Source of the DNA: Rhabdophis nuchalis
Taxonomy: Eukaryota; Chordata; Lepidosauria; Squamata; Natricidae
Assembly (NCBI GenBank): GCA_039707465.1
Contig: CM077644.1
Coordinates: forward strand, 78,948,875 to 79,012,874
Direction: 5' to 3'
DNA length: 64,000 nucleotides
A model generated the notes under the pieces. The model was given only the letters and a program-made list of their open reading frames with translations. It did not search any database and was not told where the DNA came from. Both the position numbers and the translations under genes were made by a program. Below, piece by piece: positions 1 to 13,200 of this stretch. Positions within the stretch are counted from its first letter, which is position 1; every line of letters starts with the position of its first letter.

Positions 1-411
1 GTGGTTGGTCAGATCCAGGATATGCTGGGGGGGGGGTTATTTGTTCTGGATAGCTGTCAAGGCTTCTTTTATAGGCACTTGGGTGAAGAGGGATATGACA
101 TCAAAACTCACGTGTAGATCGCTGGGCTGTAAATTTTGTTTCTTTATTGTTTCTATGAAGTGGAATGAATTTTGTACAGCAATACCAGCATACCTACACC
201 CGTGAAAATCTATGAAAGCATATATATATATATATATATATTTTGCAGAGTATTACTCTAGGAATAATATTTTCTGAAATAATGAATAAAAGTCACCAAA
301 ATCAGTCTTACTAAAATAACAGTAATTACAACACAATAATCAGTGGAGCACTTATATTTATTATCGGAATAATGCAAGAATACAGCATAACTCTGTGTCT
401 TTTGTATCTAG

Positions 412-504
412 TTTTGTGTAAGAATAGAGAAGAATCCAGGACTTGGATTTAGTATCAGTGGAGGAATAAGTGGCCAAGGAAATCCATTCAAACCTTCTGA
501 TAAG
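412..504 (+). CDS. LRRC7: LRRC7 coding exon, PDZ start (31 codons)
   Basis: The acceptor tatctag ends at 411 and the donor is AAG|gtaata at 505. The frame reads [18 protein letters not shown] and continues to PSDK. It contains the PDZ GLGF ligand-binding loop. Confidence 0.95.
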
Positions 505-3500
505 GTAATATATTACATTTTCAAAAGTGCAAGAGTTTTCAATCCTTAATAGGCCATTTGGAATTTGAAACATACAATCCTTGGGTGAAGTAATTAACTG
601 CAATTACTGTATGGTTAATCTGTTTTTAATAATTTCACATTTTTTCTTCTCAAATGTGCTTGATTCTTTATTGTCTTTTATTCAATTAAGTACAGTATGG
701 ATGCATTAATGTTTTTTTAATGCATCTGTAACATTGTATTAAGACAAATGCTTGTATTTATCCACTAGCAGAATTTAAACAAATGGAAAGCTCCATTTCC
801 TTAGTTCTTTAGTAACATTTTACATGTCAAATACAGGGAAATCTAGAAGTGCAGGCAGTTCAAAAAATATAAAGGTTTATTGCAAGGTTATGCTGTCTAC
901 AAGAATCTGACCTGCTAATGGTCAGAGCAAATAGGCAGTAGATAAGAGTCAGTGGAATTCAAGGTGGCCTGAACTTAGATCTCTTGTAGGCATGAAGGGA
1001 CTTTAGACTGATGATGCACTTGATGTCTACCTCAGGCTCAGCCTGGTAGTCTCCTGCAGTACATTCAATAGATATGGCCTGAAATTCTGTTTCTTCCATG
1101 TTAATTCAAGAATACAATTTAATATTTAAATATTTTTTGTTGATACTGTTTTGCAAAATATACTATTCAGGACAATATAGGAACTGCTAGTAGAATATAA
1201 ATATATAAGTTTCATTTTGTGAGAGACTGAGAAAGATATCTCAACACAGAAAACATACATATGTAATGAGAGTTTCTTCCAATCCAGTAAAATTATAGAT
1301 TAACAAATATACCTGAAGAGCAGCTTTAAAATTCTTAGTTATCTAATCTCTGTTGCTTTTGACTCTTAGGGTATCTTTGTTACTAGGGTTCAGCCTGATG
1401 GACCTGCATCAAACCTGCTTCAGCCTGGTGATAAGATTATTCAGGTAAATGAGAACTGTTATTTAATGAAAGCATGGGTTTTACTGAAGATATTCTTGCT
1501 CATCTGCATGCTATCATATTCCACATTTCTCTGCCTGCCCAAAATAAGTTTCAAATGGTCTGAGACTGAGATTCAAGTGCTACATTGCTGACAAGCTTCA
1601 CAGAATTGCTACTCTCACAAATAGACAATGGGTTTGTTGTTGGCTAAGTAAGCAGGTTTTTGAAGTATATAGTATGTTCTGAATATAAATAGTCAATATT
1701 AACATGACGTTTGCCCAATATTTACCTAAGACCTATATTATTTACTTATAGAACTTAGTATTTTATTCCTGAATGTGAAGCTGGCTGAAGAGACACCTAC
1801 CTATAACTTCTTTTTAAAAAGCAGAATCAAAGCAGTATTTACACCACCACCACACAAGCCAAACAAAGTTTAGGAATGGATTTGATTTACCCTGTAAGCT
1901 ATAATAATGAAATTCAATGTTAACAAAATTTACTGTTTATTTGTTCTTCAACATCACAGCACTGAAGAGTTTGAATAAGTAATTTTATATAAAACAAAAG
2001 AAAAAAAATCTTATCCAGTTACCTGATTTAGTCTACTCCTCATTAAACTGTAGAAGTCCAGCCTGCATTCAAGATGTTCTGTGTCAATAACCATCTCACA
2101 AGACATTTAAGTGTACGCCCAATCTGTGATTTTATGCTTGCCAACACAGTCCTCTGTCAATTCCTCAAGGATTTGCACTATAAACAAACATCACTGCCAT
2201 GTAATTTTATTTCAATGTCTAAGTCATAGTGCCAGTCTGTATTCATATCAGAAAAGAACTTCAGTGTGAACATTTCTTAATTTGACTGTATCACTGACTC
2301 ATAAAACTTGTCCCGGGAAATTGTTGAAAATTCTTATGCCTTTTAAGCATTTTGCAATAAATAAGCAATTAATTAAAAAAAACATTCCAAATTAGGATTC
2401 TGTAATCTTCCACCATTTATAAATTTTCAACTAATAAATGTAAAAGAATTGTCTTTTGTATATTGAGCTGGATAGTTGTTCGACATGCTTGCTAAATTAA
2501 TGTGCTTTTATTTAAGCCAATTAGTCATTATTTCCAAAGCATGCATGTTTAAGCTTAACTACCAAATAAATCAATAAGATTTCTTTCCAAGTCAGCATAT
2601 TAACAGCACAGCAAATTCACTGTTGGATTTAAGAGTACTTGCTCAAGTAATGTGAGCTACAGTCAGACAGTAGAATATTCAAATTTGTAGTGAATTCTTC
2701 AGATTTAGTAAAATACTAGCAAGACGACTGTGGCTTATGATGATCATCAACTGCAACTTTGATGGAGTGGAACAAAAAGCTAATCATTTTATTGAAAATG
2801 TTGATAGACAAGCAGATTTCTATAGGATAAGTTTTGAGATCTACTCTACCAAGATGTTTCACAGAAAATATACTCAATCTAAGTCATTGATCTTATATCT
2901 ACACATTTATGGTTATTGGTATGGATCTGGTTCACTTTTATATGTGGCATGTCTCTTTGTCAGTGGAAACATATTTTAAGGGAATAACAAAACTAAGCTT
3001 CTGTTGCACTTGCTTTTTAAACATGCTTATCATATATCCTACACACTCATTCCCTTTTTTATTCAAATGCAATCACTCTTTGAATCTTTCTTTTCTTTCT
3101 CTTTGTCTCATTCATTCCCTTTCCCAGTTATTAGAGCAGTGTCCTACGTTGGCATCTACAGAGGAAAATAAATACATAAATCAATTTTAATAAATGTGAG
3201 ATACAAATTCATAATAGAAATAAACTATGAAAACCTCAAAACTTATTTTCTACATTTGTCTAAGTTGTTTTAATATTACCAGCATTGTCATATAATAATA
3301 CATGTTAGGCTTAGGTAAAGAGGCATTTTGTGAAATTGGCCCCTCATTTACTACTAGAGTGGATCTAGAATACAGTAGTAGATATGTTGGTAAGTATACA
3401 TATGTAAGCATATATGTGGAAGAGTCCAGAATATATAGGTAAAGGGAAAATTAAGGGGTTTCAGGAAGAAGAAGTTGGTAGTTTAGGTTTTTATACTCTG

Positions 3501-6500
3501 CTATTTCTTTCCTTGTGTTAGGCTATAGGATTTCTTGCATTTTTTTGTATATCTAGTTTAATCCAAACTAAAGATAGATAAAATTTTAGTTATAAAATGG
3601 GGATGACCAGTCTGTGAAGGACAGATGGATCAAAACTTTGCAAGAAGGTTACTGTTTGTTCATGTTTGGTCTAGCTTGATCTAACTTTGACTCTGCATGT
3701 GGTCTCTCACTAAGAGAGCAGGCTTTTGATTTGAAGATTCTCCTGGCCTTGTGGCTCCTGCTAGAACAGGACGTAAAGGCCCTGGCCAGGAGTTCCTTCA
3801 CCCAGTTTTGGCTAGTGTGCCAATTATTGGTCTTTTTGGACTACAAGGCCAGGACAATAGTGACTCATGTCCTGATCACCTCATAGTTAGACCACTGCAG
3901 CCACTTAATATTGGATTGCCTTTTCAAGGTGACTTGGAAGCTAATACTTGTACTGTCTGTTTATTTGCTAACTGGGTGATTTAGCAGATTTAACAATGTA
4001 ATGGTTAGCCATTCAAGATAAACCAGACAAGGAAATTAAAGTCATGAAGATCAATATTCCTTTTATTTTAAAGTTACAGTAATAGGTCCTTGCAAATATG
4101 AGCACACCTCTCCCCTCTCTTCCTTTACCCTTGTGTGATGTAGGGAGGGGCTTGTGAGTTTCTAGGCCAGACTTTGGGATTTGGATTACCTGATGATTAC
4201 CTTGGCAGTGACTCTTCCTCCTGTCCCTCAAGGCCATAATCTCTCTCCTCTACATTAACACTAATGATCGTATTGGTACATTGCTATTTTAATTGCCTCC
4301 AGGTCCATCTCAAAGTGCTGAATGTCAATGTTAAAACTCTCCATAGCTTGGTTCCTGGGTATTTACAGGATCATCTTCCTTGACAAGATGCCCACCTTGT
4401 GCATACTTTTTTGGGAGGATATGCCAAGGGTTTGCATTGCATGAAAAGAAAGCAGAGTGGAACCTGAGGTCCTAAGGGAACAGAATGCCACTAATCTCTT
4501 TGCCTTTAGGAAGGCAATTAAGATCTTATTGTTCCACAGAGCATTTGAATGCTGGTGATGGAAAGGCAATTTGTTAGTTACTTAGCCACAGTTATGAGGT
4601 GATGCAAAACAAAAGGCTATTTTATTTTTACCTACAGCGTCATCACAATAGATGTATGTTCTCTTTGCTTATATGTTTTGTCACCATTACATTGAGAGAG
4701 GTATAAAGAGAACATGTTTCCTGCAGATTCAGAACAACATCTTTATCTCTAAGTGTAACACCCTGTCATTAAAAAAAAAACTAGACAGATTGAAAATAAA
4801 TATTCACTCATGACAGCTCAAAGGAATATAATTATAATGTTAGGAAATTGATATGATGTCAACATCTTACCATAGGTAAGATAATTCTGGAAATAATAGG
4901 ATTTCTTAAGTCCATTTATTTATTTAATTACTATCCTGTCACAGCACACAAAGACCTGCATAAAGCATCCATGGTAAAACTATCTCCATGTTAGCGTATC
5001 TTGAACTATTAGTTGCTTACAGCTTGAAAGAAACTGTTCTGAAAAGAGCATACTCGGCATGAATTTTCATTATATGTTTTTCAGGAGCCGTACTGATGAT
5101 ATTCAGTTAAGACCTAAATCATAGTGAATTCTGCCACCAAGTAAATTTAACCCATTTTAAAATATCAAGGGTCCTTTTGCAGATAATGTTAGACATTTGC
5201 AATTCCTTCTTGAACGTGACTAGAGGAATTCTAGATTGAAAATGACTGCCAACTTGTACACTCTCTTCTTCCCATCACATTGGGTCCTCAGGTTTGGCTT
5301 TGCTTTATTTTATTTTATTTTTTTATACTTTAGGCTTGGTTTCCATGCTCATTTCTGATATGGTTAAGTCATTGTTAGAGCTTTTCTTTGCTAACTGAGC
5401 AATATATGAGTTGTATGAGTGAGTGGTCTTAAAAAAATATGTGTGCTCCCTTGTCAGAAACACAACTAATAATTGCTGCTGAAATCTATCAATTAATGGA
5501 TTTTGGCTAATGGACCTAACTTTCACTAAAAAAAAAAATACCCAGGTAAAGGATGCCGAATCAGGCAGGGCCCAGGAAAGAGAAGAAGGGTTTCCAGTAG
5601 CATGTCCTGCCTACTGCCTGAGTAGGTCAAGTGTTGAATTATTGTCAACCTTGCAGAGTGGAAGGCCTTTTTCTGAATGCTGAAAGCTTCAGGTGAGTCT
5701 TTGCTCAGGGTTCTGTTTTGTCAGATTGAAAGAAGAGAAAGGTCCTTTTTGGTGGTACATTTCTCCATTTAGAAGACGTATTCACAGTGATAAAGAATTG
5801 ACATAGAACCTCCTAGTGACTTTTTCCCAAAATAAATATAGAAATTGGTCCTTTGCTTTCTTGTGTAAGTGCTGCAGAGTGAAAGACCTGGAGTGCAATT
5901 GGCATGGACTCTTCAAACAAAGCAGGGCCAGAGCATTTTACTTCATTTATGGGCAACACATTCCACATGCTTTAAAATACCTTTTATAATTGTTTAATTA
6001 TTGTTCCCAACCTATTTGATTACATAATAATAATCAGGGAGAATAATCATATTTGAATCTATCATCTGATAATTAATAGTTCATACATTTAGCCTGGAAT
6101 GTTTGAATAGTCATGAAATGATAGTTCAATCTGTAGTTGTTACAGATAGTCCTTGACTTACAACTATATTTGAGACCAGAATTTCAGTCACTAAGCAATG
6201 CAATTGTTAAATGTCATCATATGACCAAACCTGATTTTATGACCATCATTACACCAGTCATTAAGTTAATCAACACAGATATTAAGTAAATTACTGTGGT
6301 CTTTCAGTGAATCCAGCTTCCCCAATTGACTTTGCTTGTTCCAATTGACTTGGAAGCCGGCTGGGAAGGTTGCAAATCATAGTTATGTGATGCTGTAAAT
6401 GCAAGCTGGTTGTCAAGCTGCTGGATTGTGATCATGTGATCATGATATAGTGGGATGGTCTCAATATCACGGATGGGTCATTTTTTTCTGAGGCTGTTGT

Positions 6501-7230
6501 AACTTGGAATCATCATGATTGTAAATCAAGGAGTATCACCTATAATGGATCGTTCATACAAGCACATTATAACTGAACAATACACTTGATAAATATGCCT
6601 GAAAATAAGTTTGTCTTTATGCTAAGATTATAATAAATCATCCTTTAGGTCCAGTTCACACAATGAATTAGCCCACTAAGAGTCATTTGGACGTGAACAT
6701 TTACTCTTCTCAGTAAACTTTTCATGCAAAATGGCTCAGAAAGTTCCAGAAATGGACACTAATAAAATCTTATTTTGTTATTGTTTACAATTTTTGAAAA
6801 GATATGGCAAATTGTTAGTTTTAAATGTAATCTTACTGGAACTATAAACTTTTGTGGAATGTTTCTACCTACACTTTTCTAAGACAAATATAACAAGATT
6901 TACATAATTACTATTATTAATGTAGCTATATACAGATAAGTAACTTCCTGGGGACTACTTAATTAATATGTGTTGTGGTAGTAACCCTAACACTCTTCCA
7001 GTCTAAATTTGCCTAGACCTAAATAAAATGAGATAAGGGTATCAACTACTTACTGTAATTAGTCCCCTAAAGCAGGGGTCCCCAACCTTTTTTGCACCAG
7101 GAACCGGTTTCATTTTAAAGAAAATTCTGCATGTGACTGGGTGGGCGTGGTCAACTTGGAAAATGTGAAACTCACTTAACAATGATCTTGGTTAGCAACC
7201 AAACTTTTGGCCTCAACTGTGGTCATAAGT

Positions 7231-7289
<59 letters not shown>

Positions 7290-10200
7290 CTCTCTCCTCT
7301 TTTTTCTCGTTCTTTGTCTCTGTCTCTTTCTTTCTCTCGCTATTTCTTTCTTTCTCTCTTTCTCTCTCTTTCCCTTTCTCTCTTTATTTCTTTCTCTTTC
7401 TTTCTTTTTCTCTTTCCCTCTTTCTCTCTCTTTTTCTTTCTCTCTCTTTCTCTCTTTCTGTATCTTTTTCTGTCTCTTTCTTTCCTTTCTGTCTTTTTCT
7501 CTGTCTGTCTTTCTCTTTCTCCCACTTTCTTTTTCTTTCTTTCTCTTTCTTTCTCTCTGTCTCTCTCCTTCATCCGCCCATCTCTGTCACTCTGTGTGTG
7601 TGTGCGTGTGTCTGTCTGTCTTGCATTCACTCAATCACTCATTCTGTGTCTCTGTCTATCTTTCTCTCCCTCCCTCCCTCTCTCTGTCTCTCTATGTGTG
7701 TCTGTCGTCGTCGTCGTCGTCGTCGTCGTCCCCCTAGCTTCCTCAGCCCGCCTGTAGCGCTTGGTTGCTCGTTCGCTCGGTCAGGCTCCGTGGCTGGGTA
7801 GGAGCCGGGCTGGAGAGGAGGAGGAGGGAGGAGGGGGCAGCCCATTGGGCAGAGTGTGTGGGAGAACGCAGGAGGAGGATGGGGGCTCTTCCTCCACCCT
7901 CGTCGACGGAGGGACTCCTGTGCGCCGCTGGAGCAACCCTCCCTACGGCCGCCAGTTCCCTCCCCCACCCACGGAGCCTCCGCAGCCCCTGGAAGAAAAC
8001 AAGTGGCCGGCATGCAGGCAGGGGAGGGAATCGGTGGCCGGTCCGGCGGCGCCCAGGAGTCCTTCCGTCGACGAGGGAGGAGGAAGAGCCACACTCCAAT
8101 GGTGCAAACAGCCACGCCTACGTTCTCCCGCACGCTCTGCTCAGGGGGCTGCCCCCTCCTCCCTCCCTCTCCAGCCCTGTGGCCTGGCTCCCACCCAGCC
8201 ACGGACCGGCACCGGTCCGCAGCCCGGGGGTTGGGGACCCCTGCCCTAAAGCAAAATGCTTTCATCTGATTCCCCACATCAAGAACAGGTTCAAACAGGA
8301 GAAAAGAGCTCAGACACAGGACTCCAGAAAGGATTCAAGAGGTGAAATTTGGCTCTCTGTAGGTCCCTGAGATCTGTGGGCTGTGAACCTTTCCCTAGGC
8401 CTTTATTTCTTGTGTATGTAAGTGGGCAAAATGGTATAAATTAAACAACAACACACAAAAAAACCCCCAAAAGACAGGTCTGGAAACCATGTACAGTAAT
8501 TGGGCCTCAAATGCATTCCATTTTCACCATGGTAATTTGCATCCCCTTTATCCTGAGTGTAAGTGGGAAAAAGAGAAATTATCCCATCTTAAAAGCACAT
8601 CTATGTTGTGAAAAATGAGGTGTGAGAGATTCTCCCTAGCCTTTCGATTATGTTTCAGGCTTTCATTAGAAACTGCTTTTGTTTAAATACCAGTTATCAA
8701 TAAATTGGGCGGTGGCAAAGTAGCCAAACCACAGCCACAATACTTTCCTTTTTCAGATTTCAGAAACTGGTTATTACCCTGACTTGTGGCCAACAAACCT
8801 GGGGTGGTTACATGGTAAGTTCGGCAATGAATTCAAACCTAATAAGAATTGCTGTCAAACAAAATTAGCTCTGAGGTTCTGAAATATATTTGTTCTTATT
8901 ACAGATGGCCCGAATACACAAGAAGGATTGGATTTTTCTTAAATCCCACTTGTTTGTGTCTAAGCCAATCCACTCCAAAGCATCATCAACACGCTTCAGT
9001 TAAGGAAGCTTAAAGTTTGCCTATACATTATTTTGCCTGCCTCATGCATTAAACCGAACTTACCAACTGAGGACGTTTTTCATTACAAAGACTACCTTCT
9101 GTTTAAGACAAACAAACAAAAGACAAATGAGGGAATAACTCCCATAATAGAAATAATTGTTTTTTCAAGTCAACATATTTTCAAGAATTAATCTTAGGGA
9201 AATGGATTATGCGGTATACAAGGATCCGTTACTCAGACAACCAGCATGCAATTCTTATTAAAGACAATGGTGTAGGTTTATGTTTGAAGGAGATCATATA
9301 TGATCTGTCGGATCAGTATTATACCTCCATTTAAATTTTCATCTTGCACTTTAGCAAAACATATTGCCATTAAAAATTATAAATGTCCATGACAATCGTG
9401 AATTTGAAGTGAAGTGGTATCACTGCAGGATGGAACCAAGCAGATCTGTTTGTCTTGGTTGCATATTTCCCATCCTCACATTCTGAAGTTTACTGTAATT
9501 CTAATTTATCTTCTGTTTCTAAGCTTTTGAGAGACTTACCATTTATAATTTAATTTTGCCCCAAATGATCTTTTTTTTTCTGCTTCCATTTGTGTCACCA
9601 TCTGGGAGCATGTACTATCGTAGCAGGGATTCCTCATGCATCCTCAGATTTTCCAGCAGTCTTTGTAGTCACTTGCCTCTAAGGTTCAGGGGAAAGCTGT
9701 AAAAGAAGGAAGGCCGAAAGCTTGCTTACGGTAAAGTAAATCAACCAATATACCATGTGTCAGTTTATCCATGCTGCATGTTTAGGAATCACATACTGAT
9801 CCTTTGATTAAACGCCTTGGATAGAAAATGTGATCGGCCCTTTTGCGCTGCATCACAATCAAATCAAATAGAATTTTACAAAAAGAATAGTTTTGCTCAT
9901 TTCCAATTTAAACATAATTTTAAAATGTTATTTTCCCATTAAAAAAAATAAAATTACTCTGGAGTAAATAGATGAACTGTGACCTAAAATAGAGGTTTTC
10001 GATTCTTAGCTGGGAAATCAAATTTAGGCCATCAGGAAACGAGAAAGGGACATATAGACAGACGTTTTTGCATTTAAGGCTACTTACTACAACAGGATAG
10101 ACCATCAGCCTTTATATAAAAAAAAACCTAAATAGAGGCCAGCATAAACCTGGCAACCAGAAATATTTCTCTAAGGTTTTGCACATGAAATTCAAGGCTT

Positions 10201-13200
10201 TGTTGAATGTCTTTTATCTGTCTGGAATTTGTACTCTTTCTCTTAAATTATTTTCTTGCTGTTTGTTAAAGCAACATTTAACTTAATTAAAAAAAATCTT
10301 TTGTGTGTGGACTCTCTATTTATTATTACACTTCTCACTTCCTTCTGTTATATAAAAGCAATAGGTTTACTTATTTTACAATGCATATATTACTATTTGA
10401 TACTGGGTATCCTATCTTCACATACACATGTGGTATGCACCCACAATCAGTTAGGCGTTAGAAAATAATAATTACTGTACTAGGGAAAACACTCTAACTA
10501 TGTGAGAAATTATTTCTTCAAATTCACCTAAGTAACTAGAAATTAGTAGTTCAGACCAATATTCACATTTAAAAGGTAGATACGTTTATTTGACACATGT
10601 CAACAAAGAGAACAAATAGTTCACGTCGAAGAATATAATTTTTACTAATTCCTAGCAGTATATTTTAATGCAGGGTTAGCATATCAATTCTAACAACATT
10701 AATTTCAAGATATAAACCAGACATTAAGAAACATTTTTAAATAATGAGCCAAACTCTCTAAGCTATACAGTAGCTATTTTATTCTGAGATGAGTTCCCCA
10801 TCAGTAGCAATTTTTTTATAAACAATAAAACTTAAAGCTAAAGTGTCTGGGTAATGCAAGATATCAGCTACCTGCAAATAGAGTGAAAACACATTTCAGT
10901 GTATCTGTAAGAATTTTAATGTATTATAATTTCTATAAATCTATAGAAAATAAATTTATAAATCTAAATATACACCTTATAAAGTAGATTCCCAGTAATT
11001 ACATGGTCATGTCCATATTTATTTTCTTCACAGTATAGAAGTGCTGGAATTTTCTTGCCATCTGTTTTATTTCCTCAATTAGTCTGAAATTTCTTGATAG
11101 CTTCCCACCTAACATAAATGTTAATAAAATTTGATCCTCTTAGCTTTTTCAATAAATTTTATTAGCTATTACTGCTAGTTATGATAACCTTCTCTATCAA
11201 TCAGTGCAATTAAAAATAGTAATCTAATAATTATATTTTGTTACTTGTTATTACATTGTTGCCTTTATGAGATGGCTGGCCATATACATTTGATATAAAT
11301 AAATAAATAATGGTAAAGAGCATGAAAGCTTCTGAAGCAAACACAATCATTATCTATTTAAAGGGTGATTAGTGAAATAGGATGGATTTTTCTGTGTATA
11401 GTTATATATTTCATGTGAAAGTAGTGAGAGCATGTATATTGCATCAAACTCAAATAAACTTATCAAAGAAGGATTGAGAATTTGAATAAAAGAACCCAAG
11501 ACCACATTGTTATATTTCTTTTTAAATTTTGCCTAATGTATAGATAATATTTGGTCAAATTGCCCATTTTCAAAGACTGTTGTAAACACAAAAGGGAAGG
11601 AAGTTGAAGGAAGGAGCATCAGGTAAAGTGCAGAAAAAGAACAGTAAGCAGCTAAATCTAGTTTTAGTCAATACCATTCACCGTACAGTACTCATTTATT
11701 CTATTTTAACCTTGCTGTTATGAGTAGTCTGACTTTTCTCCTTTAGAAAAGTCTTCTCTTTCTTTGAGAACCTCATCAACTCCATTCAACCCTAACAGTC
11801 TTGAGTTTCCTCTCCTCAATACACAACTATTCCTTCATGTATTTCTTTTGCAATTTAATATTACATCCTAATTCAGTCTTTCTATATACCCAACTCTCTC
11901 TGCATATTTTTGTGTTGAAATGCTTTCCTGTATTCAATCCACATTGATTCAGCACCTAGTTTTACTTAATTCTATTTTTTCTTGTTTTGCACATAAAGTT
12001 CTGAAATAACACATTCCCATTGTATATACAACACTCACTTCCCCACAACATTTATTTCCTTTGACAGACACTCATTTCACTAAACAAGCACATCATTTAC
12101 ACATCTAGCATCTTCCCAACTTCAGTAAATGTTCTTCCAGGATACACAAACTTAGCTTTTTGCTTTAATTTTTCACAATGCACATGTTACTTGCAACCAT
12201 TTACTCCAATGCCAGTGTCAAACATGACTACCTTGATTTCTTATCCATACTCATTGCAAAATAATCTAACAAATGAGCTTTGGTGGCGTAGTGGTTAGAG
12301 TGCAGTACTTCTGCTGGCTGCTGCAATTTGGCAGTTTGGATCTCACCAGGTTCAAGGTTGACTCAGCCTTCCATCCTTCCGAGGTGGGTAAAATGAAAAC
12401 CCAAATTGTTTGGGGCAATATTCTAACTCTAAACCGCTTAGAGCGAGCTGTAAAGCACTGTGAAATGGTATATAAGTCTAAGTGCTATTGTTATTGCAAA
12501 TGCTGTAAATGTTAGGTTCTTTGCAGCAAGTATTATATTGTAGTCAAAGTTCATATACATCCATGTCCACAACAAACCAAAAACTCTGTTTATAAATTTA
12601 CTCAAAAATAAATCAAACAATCTATTGGACATTGTTTTCTTCTTGTCATATTCTGTGTTGAACCACTTATTAATCATTGCATTAAGTCTCACACATTGTT
12701 TCTTCATATACTGCTCTTGTCACATTCAGCAATCAACTTTCAACTCCATACATATGCAAAGCATCCTGTTATTGAAACCTATTCATTTCACATTATGGCT
12801 TTGAGCAGCCACAATTTTCACATAACACTCCAAATAAGTGAACATTTTAGGTTATTAGTGTCAAATTATACCCTTGCCATATGAAACTCGTTCTGCTAAT
12901 GATAAAGTCATATTACCAGCTATATCAGCTATAGTCTTCTTGCCACATGTAATTTTATTTCAAGCATGCTAATAATGTCTATCCCAACAACCAGAAATTA
13001 TGTACATTGCTTAACACACTCAAGATACCTGAGATATGATTACAATTTGCTCTGACATTTTTTCTATCTGAGCATGGTGCTCAGACCTGAACTAAAGAAA
13101 ATAATTATTTCAATGAAAAACACTTTTTCCTTAAATGGATTTTGCATTTATTTATTTCCTCCTCCCTTTGCATTTATTTCTTTTCCTCATACATTTGTAC

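Larger units (their letters stand above)
7073..8243 (-). mobile_element. Composite non-autonomous hAT element, copy 1 (1171 bp)
   Basis: It begins CAGGGGTCCCCAACC and ends with the complement GGTTGGGGACCCCTG (one base differs in this copy). It is flanked by a perfect 8-bp target duplication CCCTAAAG at 7065-7072 and 8244-8251, diagnostic of hAT elements. Layout: TIR, a segment shared with MITE family A (about 7140-7230), a (CTTT)n-derived pyrimidine tract (7231-7690), a (GTC)n run, then a GC-rich imperfect palindrome (about 7799-8200), then TIR. No transposase frame is present. The copy at 42326-43440 has the same layout in the opposite orientation. Confidence 0.93.

Noticed and set aside
412..504. 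Assignment of the PDZ exons to Erbin or Scribble
   Set aside because: The [13 protein letters not shown] segment, the ELTV end and the LRRC40/SRSF11 neighbourhood fit LRRC7 better.
7182..8370. Long overlapping frames on both strands (up to 212 codons)
   Set aside because: They come from the (CTTT)n tract and the GC-rich palindrome of a hAT element; the translations are low complexity and the same frames recur in the second hAT copy.
12268..12345. Possible functional tRNA gene
   Set aside because: The A- and B-box-like words belong to a Sauria-type SINE; a cloverleaf with a proper acceptor stem cannot be drawn and the SINE body follows.
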